Shown: positions 36,325 through 50,400 of the stretch, piece after piece
Layout: every line of letters begins with the position of its first letter
How positions within the stretch are numbered: position 1 is the first letter of the stretch
NCBI RefSeq assembly: GCF_008831285.2
Contig: NC_045138.2
Location: 30,661,934 to 30,725,933, forward strand
Direction: 5' to 3'
DNA length: 64,000 nucleotides
Source: Nymphaea colorata
Taxonomy: Eukaryota > Streptophyta > Magnoliopsida > Nymphaeales > Nymphaeaceae
Notes under the pieces: generated by a model
The model's database searches: none
The model's input: only the letters and a program-made list of their open reading frames with translations
Told to the model about the DNA's origin: nothing
Program-made: the position numbers and the translations under genes

Positions 36325-39143
36325 GTATGTATATGAAGGCTGTAATATCAAGACTTAAAGCATATTATATGGAGAAAGCAACACCCTCGGGAGCCCAAAG
36401 TCATAGACACTTCAGACAATATTCAAATTAGCTAATTGGATCACCTACTATCTAGTATCTAGTTTGAATCATCAAATATTTAAATTTAACCATTAAGTAT
36501 CTCAAGATGAAATTAACAGTTGGGATATGTCCAAAAGCCTTTCAAGGGAATGAAGATAAGAGCTAAAAATGAAAAAATGGGAAGTGCATACAATTATTAG
36601 GAACCCAAGAACTGAACCTGAATGCATCTGAGGGAAATTAATAACAATAAAATAAAATAAAAAAAAGAGACAGCAGTGAGGTAATATTAGGTTAGAAAAG
36701 GCAGCAGTATAGATCAAAATCCTGGAATTTGTAGCTTAGCAAGGTAAAATAGAAACAAGACTGCTCATTTCCTTATCAGTATATCATCATCCATACACTG
36801 ATAAGCCTGTCAGGAGCATATATGTCTTCCCTAGGTGTGTGTCAAAATGTCAATTAAACACCAAGTATCTTGACATCAGTTCAAGAAAATAGGCCCTTTA
36901 ATACTTGTAGTATTGTCAACACCACCAAGAAAGAAAAGCAGGAAACTAAGAGCAAAAAAGATGACCTCTTTTCCAGTAACTACTAACAAAATAATTCTCA
37001 GTAAAATTAAAATAACACCAAAGAAAAATAAATAAACAAGTACAGTTTCCTTTATGTACTGCCAATCATACATGGTGTACATATAATTAACTAAACTAAT
37101 TGATAACAGAAGACACGAGTTCAGATGTATATCTCTTCACCTTTTGTATGATCTCCTCAGGATTAAAAAGTGTATGGCTAACAGGAGAAAGTACTTCTAT
37201 CCCAGCTGATGAAGCAAAGTCCTGCACGAAGAGAAAAGCTTGGCAGTTGATTGATCAAGAAATAACATGCACTTGAGTCTACATTCATATACATGAATAA
37301 TCAGTACCATCTCCCTAAACTTTAAGGATATAAACCACTACCACGTGTAATGTGAGACCATTCATAGACATATATTTTGCACTAATAGCTGGAGTTGCAA
37401 GAGTTGTTATTGCCCTTCAAGGATGTGGAAGGTTAGTGTAACATCGAGCAATCCACTTGCATTGTAGAACATATTTTAGAGCAATCTTTTTTCAAACCCA
37501 TAAACTATAAATCTTTCGATATGAGCTACTGCTTGAGTCTTATGGATGCTGATTTTCCAGGTAATAAAATTTTGAATTAATCAAGTAGAAGCAGAATGGT
37601 ACTGCGGACAAATTTAAAGGATAACCAATTCATGGTGGTTCTAACTAAAGAATATTCTTCCAAACAATCTGGAAACCATTTTGTTTTAAGCAAATTTGGT
37701 AAAGCATGTCTGGCAAAAACACTTTGTTATTGATCAAAAATTTGAGAAAAATAGTCCAACAACTAGAAGGTAAAATAAATTGCTCACTTCCCTAAATGAA
37801 CTTCCTGTTGACTATTTAACGACAAGACAGACATCCAAATATTCCAAATAGAGGTCACCAAGTTCAGGAAAGCCTAAGATGTAGACTTAGATAAACCACA
37901 ATCATAAGAACACAGAGAAAATAAAGTATACCATCGCAAGTTACCTATTATTTTGTGGGATAAACTTAAAAAAACGTACCAAAAAAGAAGCAAATATTTA
38001 GCTAATTCATCAGATTTCACCTATTTCAAGAGTTAATTCTGACGGCTTTTGTTTGAAATTGAAACATTTCATTGTGGGGAAGCCGCAATTTGATCTCTCA
38101 ACAGTTAACTGAGATGTTAGACTTCTATCTTAGATACAGTAGTGAACCGCTCTTGACGTCCAGTGCTCCAGATGAATCTTGAAGTTACCAATATCCCGCG
38201 GAGGAAATTCCAAGATGCTAAGGGGGGATAAGCAGGGACGTGAAAATTACCACAAGCATTCTCAACATATACTTCTGAAAGGGGAGAAGAAGGGGAGAAA
38301 CAAACAAAGGAAAAATCAGTATAGAGTCCACACCTTGACTTTCCTGTCGCGATTCAATCCATAAGGCTCTGTATCAAATTCAAAGCAAAGTTTACCAATA
38401 TTCCACTGCAAAACAGAGCATAAACGGAACTACGTCAAACTCAAAGCAAAATCTACAATGTTCCACAGCCCAACGTGGTCACATGTTGACCACAACACTA
38501 AAAAATCGACTCGCACAATCGGGGTTGACTTTTAGCACACGATCATCTTAATATGCGGGTCATGAATATCATCAAGACGCATTTTCATTTCATAAATGGT
38601 CTTTGGCCTAATTTCGCAACGGTAGGAGAATGTACAAATTTAAGTTACGTGGCTCAACCAAGATAAGAGAAATTGAAATTGCAGGTAAAATCACTACACT
38701 TCTAGCTCTTCCTTTTCAAAAACACTAGCTCTTCCCTTCGAGAGTAAATTTGAACAAAATGCACAGAAATTAAGATAACGTAACAACCGCAAACGAAAAG
38801 AAATTCAATCGAAAGCAAAAGGTATCAAATAAAGGAAACCAACGCGCTTGAGAAGCTTGATGATGACATCTGCAGCATCGCCCTTGAAGAGAAGCAGACG
38901 CGACCCGAGCTTCTTGAGGCTGCAATCAAGGTCATCGAGGCTCTCAAGCATGAACTGGATCCGGTTGACGCCGGCACGGGCTGAGCCAGGAGAGAATGCA
39001 GTGGGATCGGGATCCAGGTACCACGAGTCGAGGACGAAAACAGGGTAGAGATGCCTGGAGTTCCTGCACGCGTGCTCGAGGGCCGGATTATCATGAAGCC
39101 GGAGGCATTTCCTGAACCACAGCAATGAATTCACTGCTTCCAT
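28036..39143 (-). CDS. UVR3: (6-4) photolyase, UVR3 type, 14 exons, 532 residues
   Basis: Exons (minus): 39143-38844, 38405-38334, 37221-37141, 35981-35811, 35737-35666, 33300-33214, 33104-33006, 32928-32845, 31594-31508, 31409-31338, 29956-29843, 29707-29620, 29537-29442 and 28211-28036. All phases agree and no internal stop occurs. The enzyme uses FAD and blue/UV-A light to split UV-induced (6-4) pyrimidine photoproducts. Seen: an N-terminal photolyase domain ([20 protein letters not shown]), then FAD-domain landmarks [47 protein letters not shown] and [17 protein letters not shown]360 and H364 in HHLARH match the two catalytic histidines known in this family. The C terminus is basic (KKRKV), a possible nuclear signal. 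The frame stays open upstream of 39143, but that region looks like 5' UTR. Introns 5 and 6 have GC donors. Total length fits the family. Confidence 0.96.
32417..32767. mobile_element. hAT-type MITE with 8-bp target duplication, in photolyase intron 8
   Basis: The element starts CAATGTTGTAAAAAGCG and ends ATACAACACTG (inverse CAGTGTTGTAT). It is flanked on both sides by GAAAGAAT (32409-32416 and 32768-32775), an exact 8-bp target duplication as made by hAT transposases. The interior is almost entirely degenerate copies of GTATCGTA. At 351 bp it has no coding capacity. Confidence 0.88.
33301..35665 (-). other. Photolyase intron 5 (2.4 kb, GC-AG)
   Basis: This is the longest intron of the photolyase gene. 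The donor is AAG|GCATGT and the acceptor GTGCAG. It contains an (AT)n run at about 34317-34330 and otherwise no feature I can name. Confidence 0.7.
36157..36333. repeat. Compound (AT)n-(AC)n-(AT)n-(ATGT)n microsatellite in photolyase intron 3
   Basis: Alternating purine-pyrimidine tracts of AT, AC and TATG units run with short interruptions. Such tracts can adopt unusual helical forms and vary in length between individuals. Confidence 0.95.
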
Positions 39144-41180
39144 GATCGAGCCAAGCGGGCTGAACAAAACTCGTACGAAAACGGAGAGATGATCGAGATG
39201 GGAAACAGGAGGGAGATTCTTCTTCTTTCTAAGGGAATGCGAAGGATTTTGCGGGAGAAAAGGAACCGGGAGATTGATCGGAGACAGAGGAGACGGCAAG
39301 AGGCTCTGGTGAATCTTCACGTGAGGAAGCCGTGAGAAGAAGTCATATAAATGAGGAGGACGAGGAGGGCGGTTTACTCGAGCGGTTAGAAGGAGACCAC
39401 GTCCCTCTTTCGAAAAAATTCGCGCGAAATCGCATTCAGATGGTCGGGATAGACTGCGGTGGCGCGGTACAAAATGCACGTACCGCGTCTCGGAGAGTGA
39501 CACGTGTTCGAGTTCATTACATCGAATATAATAGATCTCCGGCGATGGCCCCGACCCGGACAAGGGCAAACCGAACTTCGGATCAAATTGAGCCATTGAA
39601 CCAAACCTGATCCATTCCCATGAAGAGAATTGCTCTGTACTTGTATTTTTAACTTGCATATTACGGTTTTTTGGATCTTATCCGGAGCCCCATTTTGGAT
39701 CTGGGGTCCAAATTAGGCACATACCAGCTAGTTTAGGACCCATGACTGGTAAGGTCCGATGGAAATACTTATTTCAATGTAGCTTTTATGTTTCTTATCA
39801 GTTGCTTACTTCACATATTTAAATACAAATGCAAAGCACCAAGGGAAGTAGCAGAGTGGCCGAGCAACGGTCACGTAAAAAGTGTGTCATCAGTTTAATT
39901 TTGGTGGGTGCTACTCTTTTAAATTGTAAACAATTTAATCCCGACATTTTAGATGACAAATACATCATATTGTTTGTACCTAGGTCTCGACGTAGCCCAA
40001 AACTGACTGACAAGGGGAAGCTTCTCAAGTATCACCTCCAAGGAGGTGGTTGCGTCATATTGCACTTTTGGAACAAATTCTGTATGGTTTAGCTACTACA
40101 AACGGGTGAACCAATAAGATTTTTTTTTTGTTTTTTTCCACACTTCCTCTCCCGTGAGATGAGCCTTTAGTTGAATCTTCTTCATCCATGCTCTGTTCAG
40201 AAGCAAAGCTTAAAGCAGACCAAGGAAGTTTGATACAATTGGGCTGTCTTCATTTTAGAAAATCCAACGAAACTTGCCTTCAACCATCACCAGACATCTA
40301 TTGTGATACTCTAATTTGAAATGTTTAATCATGTATATAAGTTTGTGAAAAATCATGTAAGACTTATAAATGAGGTTATTGAGTGATTAGTTGTCTTGTT
40401 TTATAGTTTTTTGGGGATGAAATTGAAACTGCTAGGAGACAATTAACGTTTAAGCCCATGAGAGTGAATCAAAACGTCCTTTAATTTTATCCTTTTTAAC
40501 GCTAAAACAAAAGCTGTTACGAGTGGATTGAAATTCACGACAAGCCCGATGTGGAAATAGATTGGGTGGATACACCATTTGACTTTTTATCCATATAATG
40601 TAACTCTAAATGGAAACTGGCTCTGTAAGCCAAACCGATGAAGGAGAAACCAAAACTCTTGTACAAAAATGTGATCTGATTGGAGACCTGTAAGTGACCC
40701 CTAAGAACATGCTGATGTCAATTGTTTCTGCAGCAGAAAACTTGCAGATTTCTCATTTCAATTCAATTTCAGCTTCACAAAGACGCTCACATGAACCAAA
40801 GCAGTCTGAAATATCTGAAACACGAATGTTTTAGCATTTGGGGAGTCGAGCAAAGGAGAACTTTTTTAGAGTTTAGGCTCCACAGTTGAATGTTATTATC
40901 CGTCCTGTGAATTGCGAGAGTTTTCTCTTGGCTTAGCAGAGGAGCTTGATTCATGGTGTGCCATGCTCCGATGTCTCATAACCACGGCTTAGCATCTCTC
41001 TCCTCCCTCTGGTTTTATCAGCAGAAAGAACCCAAAGAAATCCGACTGTTGCTCCTACACGTCAGAAAACGAAGCGACAGAAACGAACATAGGGATCAAT
41101 CCCTCGCCCTCCCTAAGAACCAAAGCGTTGCAGAAGCTGGAAAGGCAATGTGAAGGGGGAAGAACAACGTTGTGGGGACG

Positions 41181-41226
<46 letters not shown>

Positions 41227-42218
41227 GCGAAAGTAACCAATCTTCTTCGCTAGGACCCAAATCATCCAGAACTTGGAAAAGAGGATGTGAAAGCAGAAAA
41301 ATAACGATTTGGGTAATCGGAAATAGAGGAGCTCAGATTCGCCTTTTCTCAGGCATGAAGCCCAAGACTCAAGAGGGCATCCATGGCGGCAGCGGTTGCC
41401 TGCTACATCCCGAGCGGCCGTCCTAAAACTGCACAGCCATGGACATCAGAAACCCCCAAAACAGCGCTATGCCTGGAATGTATTTCAAATGAAATCATCA
41501 TAGCTCCCCACTGGTACACAAAGAAAAAAACGGAAAAAGCAGAAAAGCAGCAGGAGGAGAAGGAGATCATCAGAGCCTCTTGTTTACTGGTGAAGTAATC
41601 ACAGGCGTCTTAGAGGAGGGCTCCCACCATTGAGTTCTCCATCGCTCTTTCTTAAACCTGGTTTTTACACAACGAAGGCGGCGTTTTATACTCTCACTAG
41701 CCAGGGTACGCCACCCAAACACTGAACCGAAGTTCCAAAAACCAGATTCAACAAAATTTTATTTTTACAAAATGCCGTTACCTTCATAGCTGCAGAACCA
41801 TCACCGTGAGATTGTTTCTCATTTGCTTGTATGGAAGGCAACGGTCACAAACTCTACTAATGAAGTCCCAAATTGCCATTCAAAGAACCAATTTTGGGCT
41901 GGATGCTTGGTTTAATTGGATTAACTTTTTGTAATTGGTAATTCTATATCTCCTTCTTTCTTTGTATTCGATACAATACATGTGAGTGTTCCCTCAACTT
42001 TTCAAATTTCAGTGTTTCTCAAACAGATTCATCAAACACTCACAAAATGGTTTTTTTTTTATCAGTTGACTCTTAATTATAATATAGTTAACATATAAGA
42101 TGAGTGTCACGTTATTGAGCTTTTCCTTTTAGCCTTCAATAAGGTCAAACATTCCAAGCCTCATGCAACATGATGCTTTGGAGAGATCAAATACGCCCTA
42201 AAGGTAGCATTTGTTTTA

Positions 42219-42271
<53 letters not shown>

Positions 42272-43019
42272 TAAAACTTACATTAAATAAGTCTATTCGA
42301 ATTATGTTGACTAAATTTGTTAACCCATTCTACCTTTTGTTTATTTAGTTGTTATTTCACACACACACATGTATGTATATATATATATATATATATCACT
42401 TTTACTTAAAATTGTAAGTAATTCAATGGAAGGCAAACTACACACAAAAAAATGATAGCAGGTTACATCCTAAGTCCAATATACGTTAATACCCATAAAT
42501 GACAAAAAATACCCCTAATAGTGAATTAGAAACCCCCTTTATATGAGGACAAAAATGTAACTTTAAAAATGTTTTTTGAAATGAAAAGTAAAAAAAAAGG
42601 TTTCCGTATTAGGCAGAGCCGCAGAAGACAAAACCCACCCCAAGAAAAAAAAAAAAGTCATATATTGAGCCATAACCTAACTTTGTTATTATGCAAATGC
42701 CCTTGCAATCGAAAAGTACCCCTTGTATAAGTAAATTGTTCATTTTTTATCAATATTATTTGTGAATCACTAAAATATATAACAAATATATTTATAGTAT
42801 ATATATGAAATATATATGATGGAAAAAAATTGAAATGTGCGTTAAATATTTAAAATTAGTAGCTAAATGCACCATAAACTATTATTTTAAAATACCAGAA
42901 ATAATCATTTAAAACACTATAAACAGTCTTGTATCATCAACCATTACTACTGTTTTGGTTGGTTTTTTTAGTGATGGAAAGTTTTTTTTAGCCGGCTGTC
43001 GTCAAAGGATGTGTTCATG
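39144..43019. other. Intergenic between photolyase and STRAP copy 1
   Basis: 39144-39660 is the photolyase 5' UTR and promoter side. Further on are a (CT)20 run at 41182-41222, (AT)n runs at 42222-42271 and 42378-42396, and poly-A/T tracts. A 62-codon open minus-strand stretch, about 41770-41562, ends RWRTQWWEPSSKTPVITSPV and a short tail; it might be a terminal exon of an unrecognised gene, but it has no Met and no proven partner. The rest shows nothing. Confidence 0.45.
41182..41222 (+). repeat. (CT)20 microsatellite
   Basis: A pure CT dinucleotide run. In plants such runs are common near transcription starts, but no gene is established here. Confidence 0.95.
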
Positions 43020-43322
43020 TGTGTGTCAAAGAACAGATACGTTTTCGGTGGCAATTTTTGTACCTTCACTACCCTATCGGATCCATTTCGGCTCAATGGA
43101 GGTCCAACCCGTTGAAGCCCCAGAATGACTGTCCTCTTCTCTCTGCGTTTAGTTCTTCCTCTTTGTGGGGGTTCGTCCTTCTGGCCCTCCCCGGACGATC
43201 CTCGGCGGTTCTATACGATAAGGTGGTTCTCGAGTTTCTGGTCGTTCCGAAGAGCAACGTGCTTCTGATCTTTGTCGATCATCAATCAGCCTTTCATCAT
43301 CGGCGTTATCTGCGAGCAAAGG
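43020..43322 (+). other. Inferred 5'-UTR exon of STRAP copy 1
   Basis: A GC-richer stretch ends in GCGAGCAAAGG|GTAAGAG, a good splice donor. The matching acceptor is TTAATGTTCAG|GTAGAAG at 44363/44364, 45 bases before the start codon. The other STRAP copy also has a donor (CAACCAG|GTTTGG at 63605) about 1.6 kb upstream of its start, supporting a conserved intron in the 5' UTR. The transcription start is not determined. Confidence 0.5.
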
Positions 43323-44408
43323 GTAAGAGTTTGGGTTGCCTCTCTTCTTTTCATTTCGCATTATTATTCCTTGCTTTGTCTTCCGAGTTTGGATTATGTT
43401 CGGCATGATGTTTTTATTATGGCTGTTTGATGTTGAGAAAATGGTAGCGAGGAAGTGGTTGAAATTATGTCGCTTGTTTAGGTTCTGTACTAGAGTAGCT
43501 GATTGAGAGAACAGAAACTGTGACATCCTTTATAAATTTACATGACGTATGCCTTTAAATTGTCATTTGATTCACACCCAGTTGCTTGTATTCCACGGGT
43601 GTTGTATTCATTGATGAATTCCTCCTCGACAGGTCTGACGGGATCGTTCATACATTTTTGGTTCTTACTTTTTGTTCGAAATTCCTTCTTGTTTACCTGC
43701 TTCTGTTGGTCACTTCCTGAAATAACTGTGCTTCTGGTGAGATATTATGAGTTAACATGGTATTTTTTGGTTGTGAATTCTAAAACTGTTTTTAGGACCA
43801 ACCGACCAACACAGAGTCAACATCGCAAGAGCAAGGCACCATTACCAATTATTTGCTTGGATGAGTAAACAGACCTAATGCTGGCTAATACAGTTGTTTC
43901 CTGCCAACAATTTTTTTTGGATATGGTTAAGTGATTTGCCGAGTGTCAAGATCCATTTTTCATGGAAATCTAAGTCACAAGTATCTCTTTTTTTATGTAT
44001 ATATGTGTGTGTGTGTATGGGTTCAAAGATATGTATTCATCCATTACGCGTGGAAGAGAAAAGGGTAGTTCCAGTGACTTTCAGAGATGAGTCCACACCA
44101 AAAGAGTTATTCCTAAAAGAAGCTTAAATATGTTCATCAAATACCCTTGGATGAATTTAGGTAGTTATCATCTTTAAATTAGGTTTTTGGAGTTCAAAAG
44201 TCCAATGCTTATTTGTAGTGATGTGGATGAACAAAAGAATGGTAGTATGTGTAATTTGATGTTTTATTCTTCACAGAGATTTAAATATTTTCCATTTCCT
44301 CTTATTCGTGTTCTTTTATTTTATTCTCATTTTATCTGAACTGTTTTGTACGTTAATGTTCAGGTAGAAGGGGTTCCTGAGTTTCCTGTGTGGGAGGAAG
44401 AGGCAGAA

Positions 44409-47400
44409 ATGGAGAAGAAGAGGGTCACTGTTCCACTTGTCTGCCATGGACACTCTAGACCAGTTGTTGATTTGTTCTATAGTCCAGTCACTCCTGATGG
44501 ATATTTCCTTATTAGTGCAAGCAAGGGTATGGTTGACTTTTTTGCTGCTTTTCTTGTTCCCTGTTCAACTGTGTATTTTGTAGATGTTTAACTTCTTATT
44601 TTCATTGATCTTGTGTGCCATTTCATGGTTGCAAAGGAAAATTGTCAAAACGTATGTGAGCAGCACCTAACTGGGTGTCCAAGACTAATGGCGGTAAATT
44701 TCAGTTTTTTATGGTTATTGTGGTAATCACTGTCAAGGGCTTGTTTATGTTCTACAAGCAAATAGTTTCTTCTGCACAAATTTCTTTAGTTATAGTACTA
44801 GCCATTAGGATGGTAACAAACTGAGGGCTTCTGTCAAAGGACTACCTTAATATTGCATGCAGCTAAGAGGATAAGTTTGACCTTTTTCCTTTGAGATGTC
44901 TCAGTGTTCATAGGCCAAGCCTCTTCTGTTTTTATCTAGCTTATCTACTCAAGCTTGCCAGCAGTATGAAGGGAGTTCAGTGCTTTCATGCATTTAACAA
45001 AAAAGTTAAAATTTGTCAGAGAGGCATGCAGAAGATTCTTCTAATTCATAGTTAAAGGGTTCACTTAAATTGACTGTTGTTTTGTTAGCCTGGATAGAAT
45101 ATTGCAGTTTCATTTGATGCAAAATTATATGTGGATTGGAGGGCTTAGTGCTGTTCGTCATGCCTATGTTTATAAAGTATGTGTTTCTACATGATGAAGG
45201 TTATAGTCTCATAAGTCAATCATGACATGATACAGCATAAAAAATTTTGTATGACTAGACTTAGAAGAGGAAGACGGAAAGAAGAAAACGTATAAGGAAA
45301 AATAACCCATTACGTTTTTTAGCTTGTTGTGATCTATCTCAATAGAAGATATTGAGACATCGAAAATGCTGAGCATCTAAGGGGTTGTTGTTTTTGAAGA
45401 GCATACCACTTCAGGCAGTTTTGAACGGTTGATAGTTCTCCAGGCGTCTTAATCTCTCAACTCTTGTCACTTATACATGCATAAAAGGGGCCTCATTGGT
45501 TTGATGTGCACTCAAGGAATTTTTTCAAATTACATGTGCATGTTTATATTTAACTTTCTGAGAAAGTGACATAACACTGTCTTCCTCTATCTTAGCCATA
45601 ATCCAATTTTTTTTTTTAAATCCTGCACGCACAAAATTCTTGTTCTGTAATATAAGTGTCCGGCCAAAGGCGGTACTGGATTTGATCATACTGGATAGTC
45701 ATTCTGGTGGAGCAGGAAGGAGGATATCCTCGATGGCACGGTTTCTCACATTTTCATCACAATAATCTTCATCTGTGGATAAAAAGTTTTAGCCCAAAAG
45801 CTTGCTTCAGGTCATAATTCATCCTTGAGTCATCCATGTTTAACTACACCGTTCATCTGTCTCAGGCCTCTGTTAGCTTGAATACTGACTCTCCCACTCC
45901 TGCAATGTTTGTTTCTTGGGACCCTTTTTTTCGGGGACCTTTTTGTATCTATTTCATTTTATCTGTTCTATTATGGACAAGAGGATAACTTAAAAAAAAA
46001 AGTTAATTGAGTGTTAATTAAACTGTATTAAGTTACTAACCACTTTGAATGTTTCTTCTGTAAATTTATAATGCAGATTCTAGTCCCATGCTGAGAAATG
46101 GAGAAACAGGAGATTGGATTGGAACCTTTGAAGGTCACAAGGGGGCTGTATGGAGTTGTTGTCTTGACACTAATGCTTTGCGTGCTGCATCAGGTTCAGC
46201 TGATTTTACGGCGTACGTTTTATTTCTTTAAACATGTTTGGTTTAGCATAGCAGCTAGCTGATATATCTTGGATTTTCTTTTGATGACTGAATATAAAAA
46301 GATGCAAACATATGCCATGATCTATTGACTTCATTGTTCTTTTAGGTTGTACATATTCCAATTCTATCTTTTTAAGCATATTTTCTTGGAAAGTTAACAT
46401 ATGTGAACTTCACAAGCTCCAGTGTTTAAGTCCTCATAGCTGTGTGTTGCCATTTTATGACATAACTTTCCGACTTTACTATTTTCAGTCCTAACGTAGT
46501 CCCTGGTTTGAAGAGCTGGTAAAATGAATTAATGAAAGCTTGATGTGGTTCCACATTGATGTGTAGTGTGTACATGTTACCAGCTCTTGTTGATGGTTAT
46601 ACCACTCATATGCAATTACATGCAAACACTCTTGTGCCAACACAGACAAATGTGTGTATTCACGCAAAACTTTTTTTTCACAAGGTTGGCCAGGAATGAC
46701 ATTTTAATTCTGAAACCTGTCATATTTTAAAAACAATTAGAAGATGTTCCACTGTTTCTTATATGCTAAAAAGACTAAATGTTATGTTACTACATTAAGG
46801 AAATTTGAATATGATAAAATCACTTGATCAACTTGATGCTAGGTCAAGCTTTTTAGTAGTAAAGCCATTTTCTGTAACAACGCAGCCACAAAACTGGCCC
46901 AAGAACGACTAGTCAGTTCCAGTCAATTGACTAAGATAAAATTAATAAGGAGGAATATAGGCGTAAAATATAAGCATACTTAGAGTTTATGTTTTCAGAG
47001 CACAAAAAAGTTGTATACATTATATAGAATTTCATGTATTAGAGAGAGAGAGAGAGAGAGAACATACAAGATACAAGATATATAAAATGCAGAATAAATT
47101 CTTCAATTTCTTATATTCTGTATTTGTACATATTATATATACATAATATGTAGAAATATAGAATTTACAAAGTTGAAGAATATACATATACATACAGACA
47201 TAAAATACATGCATACATATAATTATACACACACATGCATACACATATATAACTTTATACAAACAAAAATTATATATGACATCTTAAAGGGCCTCTTTTT
47301 TCAGAAGGTACCATGCCAACAACTAGTTGACCAAGTCAACCGACTAGTCCTTCTAATCAGTGCAGCCAACTTGGCAGCAGGGAATAGCTGACTGGCACGT

Positions 47401-50400
47401 AGCCTGACTAGGCAGCCAGTCCAGATCGGCTAATTGCTAAGTTAACAACCTTATCAGTCAAAAGACTCAAAACTCAAAAGCTAGGGCAGTGGACCTTCCA
47501 AATGCCTAGATAGGCTTAGGCCAACAAAAACAGCAAATAAAAGAAAAAAAAATGAGGAAGAAACAGAAAAAGAAGAAGATGGAGAAGAATGAGATATAAA
47601 AGAGAAAAATCAGAAGAAAAAAGAACAAATATAGAAGGAAAAAAGAGAAAAATCCTTTTTTGTCTTGGGAGCTTAGGTGGCCAGCCTAGTCGAAAAGGTG
47701 GACGCCTAATGCCTAAACCTGTCTTCGTACACTTTTTGTTACTAAGTTGACATCTAAGGTAAAAAAAAAAAAGAGAGAGAAATATCTTGCCAAAAAATTC
47801 CAGGACCTTTAGTTGTACCTGCATTTCGTGCCTTTATTCCCATGGTTGAGAAATTTAGATTTTTGGAGCATAAAGAATTATATGTGTTATGCTAGTCATC
47901 ATCGCTACTTTGGTGAAAATTGTTGAATTCATAGCTAGCTGCTACTATTTATCTTATAGGTTAATGGTTTTGTCCATCATGCAGTAAAATATGGAATGCA
48001 CTCACTGGGGACGAATTGCACTCCTTTGATCATAAGCATATTGTTCGGGCTTGTGCCTTTTCAGAGGTAAAGACAGTTCTATGCTATAAGACTTGCATTT
48101 TCTTTCTTATTCATTTTTCAGAACATGCCCAAGTAAGATATAATTTTATATTCTTGTGCAAAGATTGTCGAGGATCAACGTTGGATTCTTGTGCATATGA
48201 TTGTTGAGGATCAATGCTTATAATTTGGTTCATATCTTTTTGGCGTGGCTCACTTTTATTTGGACATGTTTATCTTATCATGTTGACTGTGTGTGTGTGT
48301 GTGTGTACATGCGCACCTGTGAAATGGTTAAAAGGTGCATTGTGAACCCTAGGTAAAACTCATTTCTGGTGTTGTTTGCAAACTTGATAGATATGTTCTT
48401 CCTGTCTTAAACTGATGAAAAAGTCATTTTTTAAATTGTATAGGTTTTACACAAGGGATTTCAAAATGGACAACGATCTGAATATTTTTAGCTTAAACAA
48501 TTAAATCCAGATATAAGGAGAACATGATTTTTTTTTTTGTATCGTAAATTTTTGGACATGTCTATGTGATCAGGTTCGTAAAAGAACAGCAACATGATTT
48601 TCAGGCTTTCAACCAGAAAATAGGACTGCACATGACCTGAGTCGTCCTTGAGGTCGGTCAGCTTGAACTTGCAACTCATGTACATCATAGCTTGAGCTCA
48701 GCTGTGCTAGGCTCGACAACTGAGAGGAATGAAGCTTGAGTTTGAACTCAATATCTCTGTGCCAGGAGAAAGAAAAACTCATAAATACAATTTCGAGCAC
48801 ATAACAAGAAAGAAAATTCAGAAAAAAGTTATAGACACATGACAAAATCAAGAAAAGAAAGAAATGTAGTGAGTCAGAACTAAAAGAAAAACTCACCCTA
48901 GAGAAAATAACCACAATGATTGAAATCTCAACTACATGTTAACCAGCAAAAACAACTGTTGTTCTCTCCTCTTCATTTTTCTCCCCCTCCATTTTTCTTC
49001 TTTGTAATTATCTCCCCTGCTCGCAGTATGGGTTGAGTAACTTATTCTACCACTAACACAATCTGGCTTAGAGGTCCTACCAAATTCCTCCATGGATGAA
49101 GCACTCCATCAGGTTGTACTTGGAGTCTTCTGCTCTAAAAATGGTTAAATGGGGTATCTCCCAGCTGAAAATGGATGTCTTTTTCTTGAGATGAGGAGGT
49201 CCAATATGAGGGAATGTAATGAGGAGAGATGGACGATTTTCTGAAAGAAACTGAAATGATGGCCCTGGAAGATGGTCCCATTCATGCTCCTGCACAATAT
49301 TGTAAAAAAATTTGGAGATTGAACCAAATTGGCAAGGCTAGCAATTCGATGAATCAGCCAATTCAGCAGAACGTCAACTCAGCAATTCAGCTGAATTGGC
49401 AAAAATTATATTCGTTTAAAAGTGTGGAAATTAGAGATGCTTTAAAGCTATCTAAAAAACAATTAACGATGAAAATATTGACTGATGAATCACATTTGTC
49501 ACCAATTCAAGTCAATTTAGCACCTGCAGCCCGATTTTTAGAACAATTCTCCTTTTAATTCAACTCGTTCGGATGAGGGAAATAGTACCATGTTTAGCTA
49601 AGGCAAAGGGAAGACCGGGGCTTAGCAGAAGAAACTTGGCACAACTCTCAGTGCACTAGAGAGAGAATGGGAATGAAGGCGAGTAAAAAGAGAAAACCAG
49701 GAAAAAGAGTTTTGGTAGTAGGCAGAGGGTGTTGTGCAAGGGCCAAGGTGTTGCACATAAGCCTAGGTGCAATAGTGGTGCTAGAGGCCAGAGTGCAAGG
49801 ATTGAAAATGCTTATGAGGGCTTACACATGACAAATGAGCTTACTTGAGCTCATAGGAATCGAGATTATACAACTTTTATTTGGCTTGTTTGTTTAGATA
49901 AGCTCAAACTTGTGCTCGGCCTAAGCTTATAAGAACCATCCCCCCCGAGCTGAGCTTGTGTTGCTTGGCTCCTTGCACAGTCCTAGCTAGAGCATTGTGC
50001 AGCCGGTACACAGAGCCATCTCTCTCTCTCTCTCTCTATCTATCTCTCGTTCCATATGACTCAAAATGTGTATTGGAAAGGATCTCAATTCCCTTCTCAA
50101 AATGCACAAGCGCTAGCCTTAGTTACCAGTTTCCAAACAACCATCACCAAGGTTGTTTTACTAAGATTCTGTTACATCATCAGCTCCTATTCCAATTACA
50201 GTCCCTGAACGGAGAGTGACAGCTCTTGTCCTGGTGAACATTTCAGGACAAAGTATTGGAATAAGTTTTTAAGTATTTTTTTTTTGTCTTGGTGACACAA
50301 TATTCTATTTAAGTTACTGAATAGTCCAACTTGTTTGTGCATGGTTCCATTGTCACCTAGGATTTAAAATTGTTTCATGCTGACATAAAAATTGCTATGA

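Noticed and set aside
39144-39659. 172-residue N-terminal extension of the photolyase frame
   Set aside because: The sequence upstream of 39143 lacks family similarity. The Met at 39143 is followed at once by the conserved NSLLWFRK start, so the extension is read as 5' UTR.
39838-39880. tRNA-like phrase AGCAGAGTGGCCGAGCAACG
   Set aside because: It resembles the D-arm of a serine or leucine tRNA, but no anticodon arm, T-arm or acceptor pairing follows.
41383-41598. 71-residue plus-strand frame starting MAAAVACYIP
   Set aside because: The composition becomes lysine/glutamate low-complexity after 45 residues and no splice partners or family likeness were seen.
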